Positions 4,605-5,647 of a stretch of DNA of 5,647 bases are shown piece after piece. Numbering within the stretch: position 1 is the stretch's first letter; the number at the start of each line of letters is the position of its first letter. The position numbers and the translations under genes were made by a program. Source of the stretch: Candidatus Rifleibacteriota bacterium (GTDB lineage: Bacteria > Riflebacteria > Ozemobacteria > Ozemobacterales > Ozemobacteraceae); assembly GCA_029560455.1 (NCBI GenBank), contig JAKQKW010000135.1:1-5647 (forward strand), read 5' to 3'. The notes below the pieces were generated by a model. The model made no database searches. It saw only the letters and a program-made list of their open reading frames with translations, and was not told the origin of the DNA.

Positions 4605-4793
4605 TCAGCAGTTAAACTGTCTGGCCCGGCAGTGCAAAACATGCTCGACAAGCTCCTGAAAAGTTTCAGCAGTCACTGCGCTATTCTTGAAACGATACCA
4701 ATGATCGCCAGACGAAGAACCCTTCTTCATAAAACCATACATAAACGCCTGGCAGATTTTTCCTGAACGCCAGGCAATCTGGAATACACTGTA
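4605..4793 (-). pseudogene. minus-strand open stretch, probable gene end of unknown family
   Basis: The minus strand is open for 63 codons to a TGA at 4605-4607. From an ATG at 4742 it reads MYGFMKKGSSSGDHWYRF, then KNSAVTAETFQELVEHVL and a Cys-containing end. The composition (Trp, His, well-spaced charged residues) looks protein-like, but no family is recognised and no ribosome site was found. It lies downstream of the gene X end on the same strand and shares its first codons with the 99-bp repeat. It may be the tail of another decayed gene or a chance frame. Confidence 0.3.
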
Positions 4794-4871
4794 TTATTGA
4801 TTGAACTAAAATCTCAGGCGCTTTTTAAAAGCGGCTTTAATTTCGCCGGTCGGGCCGTTTTTGCTCATCAG
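4773..4871. repeat. 99-bp direct repeat, right copy, with shorter gene X end
   Basis: Second copy of the repeat at 3099-3197, 95 of 99 bases identical. On the minus strand it encodes [20 protein letters not shown] of gene X and stops three codons earlier than the left copy because one base change (4808) creates TAG. Gene X is cut at 4871, immediately before the upstream region of the right ugd copy. Confidence 0.9.
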
Positions 4872-4873
4872 AC

Positions 4874-4901
4874 TTGATTTTTCTGCTGCTGATGATAGAT
4901 A
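4874..4901 (+). promoter_or_regulatory. weak candidate promoter for the right ugd copy
   Basis: TTGATT (4874-4879) and TAGATA (4896-4901) are 16 bases apart and about 50 bases before the ugd start. The same stretch can form an interrupted stem: CTTGAT and GCTGC on the left pair with GCAGC-ATCAAG at 4916-4926. Both hexamers are imperfect, so this is tentative. Confidence 0.3.
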
Positions 4902-4949
4902 TTAATGCTCTATTTGCAGCATCAAGACTGAGTTTGAAAGGTTGAAACA

Positions 4950-5647
4950 ATGAAAATTGCCATGATCGGAACCGGTTATGTTGGTCTGGTTACAGGAACC
5001 TGCTTTGCGGAATCGGGCAATGATGTTATTTGCGTTGACACTGACGAAAAGAAGATTGCCGGGCTCAGAGACGGCATTATTCCGATTTATGAACCCGGTC
5101 TCGATGGCCTGGTCAAACGCAATGTCGGCGAAGAACGCCTCTCTTTCACGACCAGTCTCGAAGATGCTGTGGCAAAATCGTTGCTGCTGTTCATTGCGGT
5201 TGGCACCCCGCCGGGCGAAGACGGGTCAGCAGATCTCAGGCATGTTCTGGCGGTTGCCCGGGGCATCGGGCGCAGTATGAAAGAGTACCGGGTCATCGTT
5301 GATAAATCGACGGTTCCGGTTGGCACTGGCGAGAAGGTTAAGGCAGACATTCGCGAAGAACTTGCCGCCCGCGGTGAGAATATTCCCTTCGATGTGGTGA
5401 GCAACCCTGAATTTCTTAAAGAGGGCAATGCCATCGACGATTTCATGAAACCTGACCGGGTGGTTATCGGCTGCGAAGACGTTCGCACCGGCGAGCAGCA
5501 TTCATACCAGCTTGAAATTCTCGAAGCGGTAGAAGCGGTGAATTATCGCCAGAAAAAGGTTCTTTTTAACAAACTCGTGCGCCGATACGGCGAGAATTTA
5601 ACAGGCAAAACAATCGCGGTCTGGGGTCTGGCTTTCAAACCCAATAC
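4950..5647 (+). CDS. ugd: UDP-glucose 6-dehydrogenase, right copy with 97-codon in-frame deletion (3' end outside window)
   Basis: The start at 4950 is backed by GAAAGG (4936-4941) eight bases upstream and the dinucleotide-binding start [12 protein letters not shown]. 232 codons are open to the window edge. Intact parts are the N-terminal NAD domain with [15 protein letters not shown] and [10 protein letters not shown] (residues about 82-127), and [10 protein letters not shown] near 150. After residue 182 the sequence jumps to what is residue 280 in the left copy. The missing 97 residues contain the family's catalytic Lys210, Asn214 and Cys266 and most of the central dimer helix, so the product should be inactive. 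The reading frame survives. The retained overlap with the left copy differs by only two synonymous bases (5474, 5528). Gene end and fate are outside the window. Confidence 0.9.
   Translation, partial: MKIAMIGTGYVGLVTGTCFAESGNDVICVDTDEKKIAGLRDGIIPIYEPGLDGLVKRNVGEERLSFTTSLEDAVAKSLLLFIAVGTPPGEDGSADLRHVLAVARGIGRSMKEYRVIVDKSTVPVGTGEKVKADIREELAARGENIPFDVVSNPEFLKEGNAIDDFMKPDRVVIGCEDVRTGEQHSYQLEILEAVEAVNYRQKKVLFNKLVRRYGENLTGKTIAVWGLAFKPN
5398..5647 (+). repeat. direct repeat of the left ugd copy with 291-bp deletion
   Basis: Bases 5398-5496 correspond to 1-99, and 5487-5647 correspond to 381-541, with one difference in each segment. The junction is the 10-base sequence ACCGGCGAGC, which occurs twice in the left copy, at 90-99 and 381-390. 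This is the expected product of slippage or recombination between short direct repeats. Confidence 0.95.

Noticed and set aside
4747..4775. GCCTGGC...GCCAGGC hairpin as a terminator or attC site
   Set aside because: Only seven base pairs, no following T run, and no integron-type paired core sites.
1..5647. CRISPR array, tRNA or rRNA genes
   Set aside because: No regularly spaced repeats with unique spacers, and no tRNA or rRNA-like sequence seen on either strand.

Overview
The window is a bacterial accessory region. It looks like a sugar-nucleotide (capsule, LPS or exopolysaccharide) locus invaded and rearranged around two different Rpn/YhgA-type PD-(D/E)XK nuclease genes. The two ends of the window lie in two direct copies of the same ugd gene (UDP-glucose 6-dehydrogenase). 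The sigma70-type promoters and moderate GC fit a bacterium, probably an uncultured Gram-negative. I cannot name the phylum from sequence alone.

Layout. Bases 1-881 are the 3' two thirds of a ugd gene with catalytic residues and C-terminus intact. On the opposite strand, running into its 3' end, lies a scrap of a DegT/DnrJ-type sugar aminotransferase C-terminus (845-976). At 1070-1243 is a damaged fragment resembling the M domain of Ffh, which overlaps the start of nuclease gene 1 (1240-2169, PDDEXK_2 / Rpn type) by ATGA. Next come the 3' end of an AlbA_2 / RecG-like ATP-binding gene (2202-2489) and a short intact gene of unknown function (2804-2980). A minus-strand 3' gene end of unknown family ('gene X', 3120-3260) is joined directly to a 94-bp piece of ugd (3261-3354). 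Nuclease gene 2 (3570-4580, Transposase_31 / YhgA-like) follows, then a second shorter copy of the gene X end (within 4773-4871), then a ugd 5' end (4950-5647) that has lost 97 codons in frame, including all three key catalytic residues of the family.

How it may work. The two nuclease genes have unrelated N-terminal catalytic domains but share one kind of C-terminal module: a GIEKG repeat linker, a predicted small helical segment and a basic tail. In gene 2 a near-perfect Shine-Dalgarno sits inside the gene, 8 bases before an in-frame ATG, and would give a separate 95-residue C-terminal protein. Gene 1 has a weaker equivalent giving 94 residues. This matches the E. coli RpnA arrangement, where a small protein translated from within the gene inhibits the toxic full-length anti-phage nuclease. 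Both loci also carry a -10 box ending exactly six bases before an ATG, predicting leaderless long-form translation, while the short form of gene 2 has a strong ribosome binding site. A leaderless toxin with an SD-driven nested antitoxin is the most interesting hypothesis here.

The rest of the region is a collection of gene ends and duplicated pieces: ugd three times, gene X twice, and scraps of DegT, Ffh and AlbA_2. This indicates repeated duplication and deletion around the nuclease genes. Because both window ends fall in repeated ugd sequence, an assembly or population-variant artefact must be excluded.
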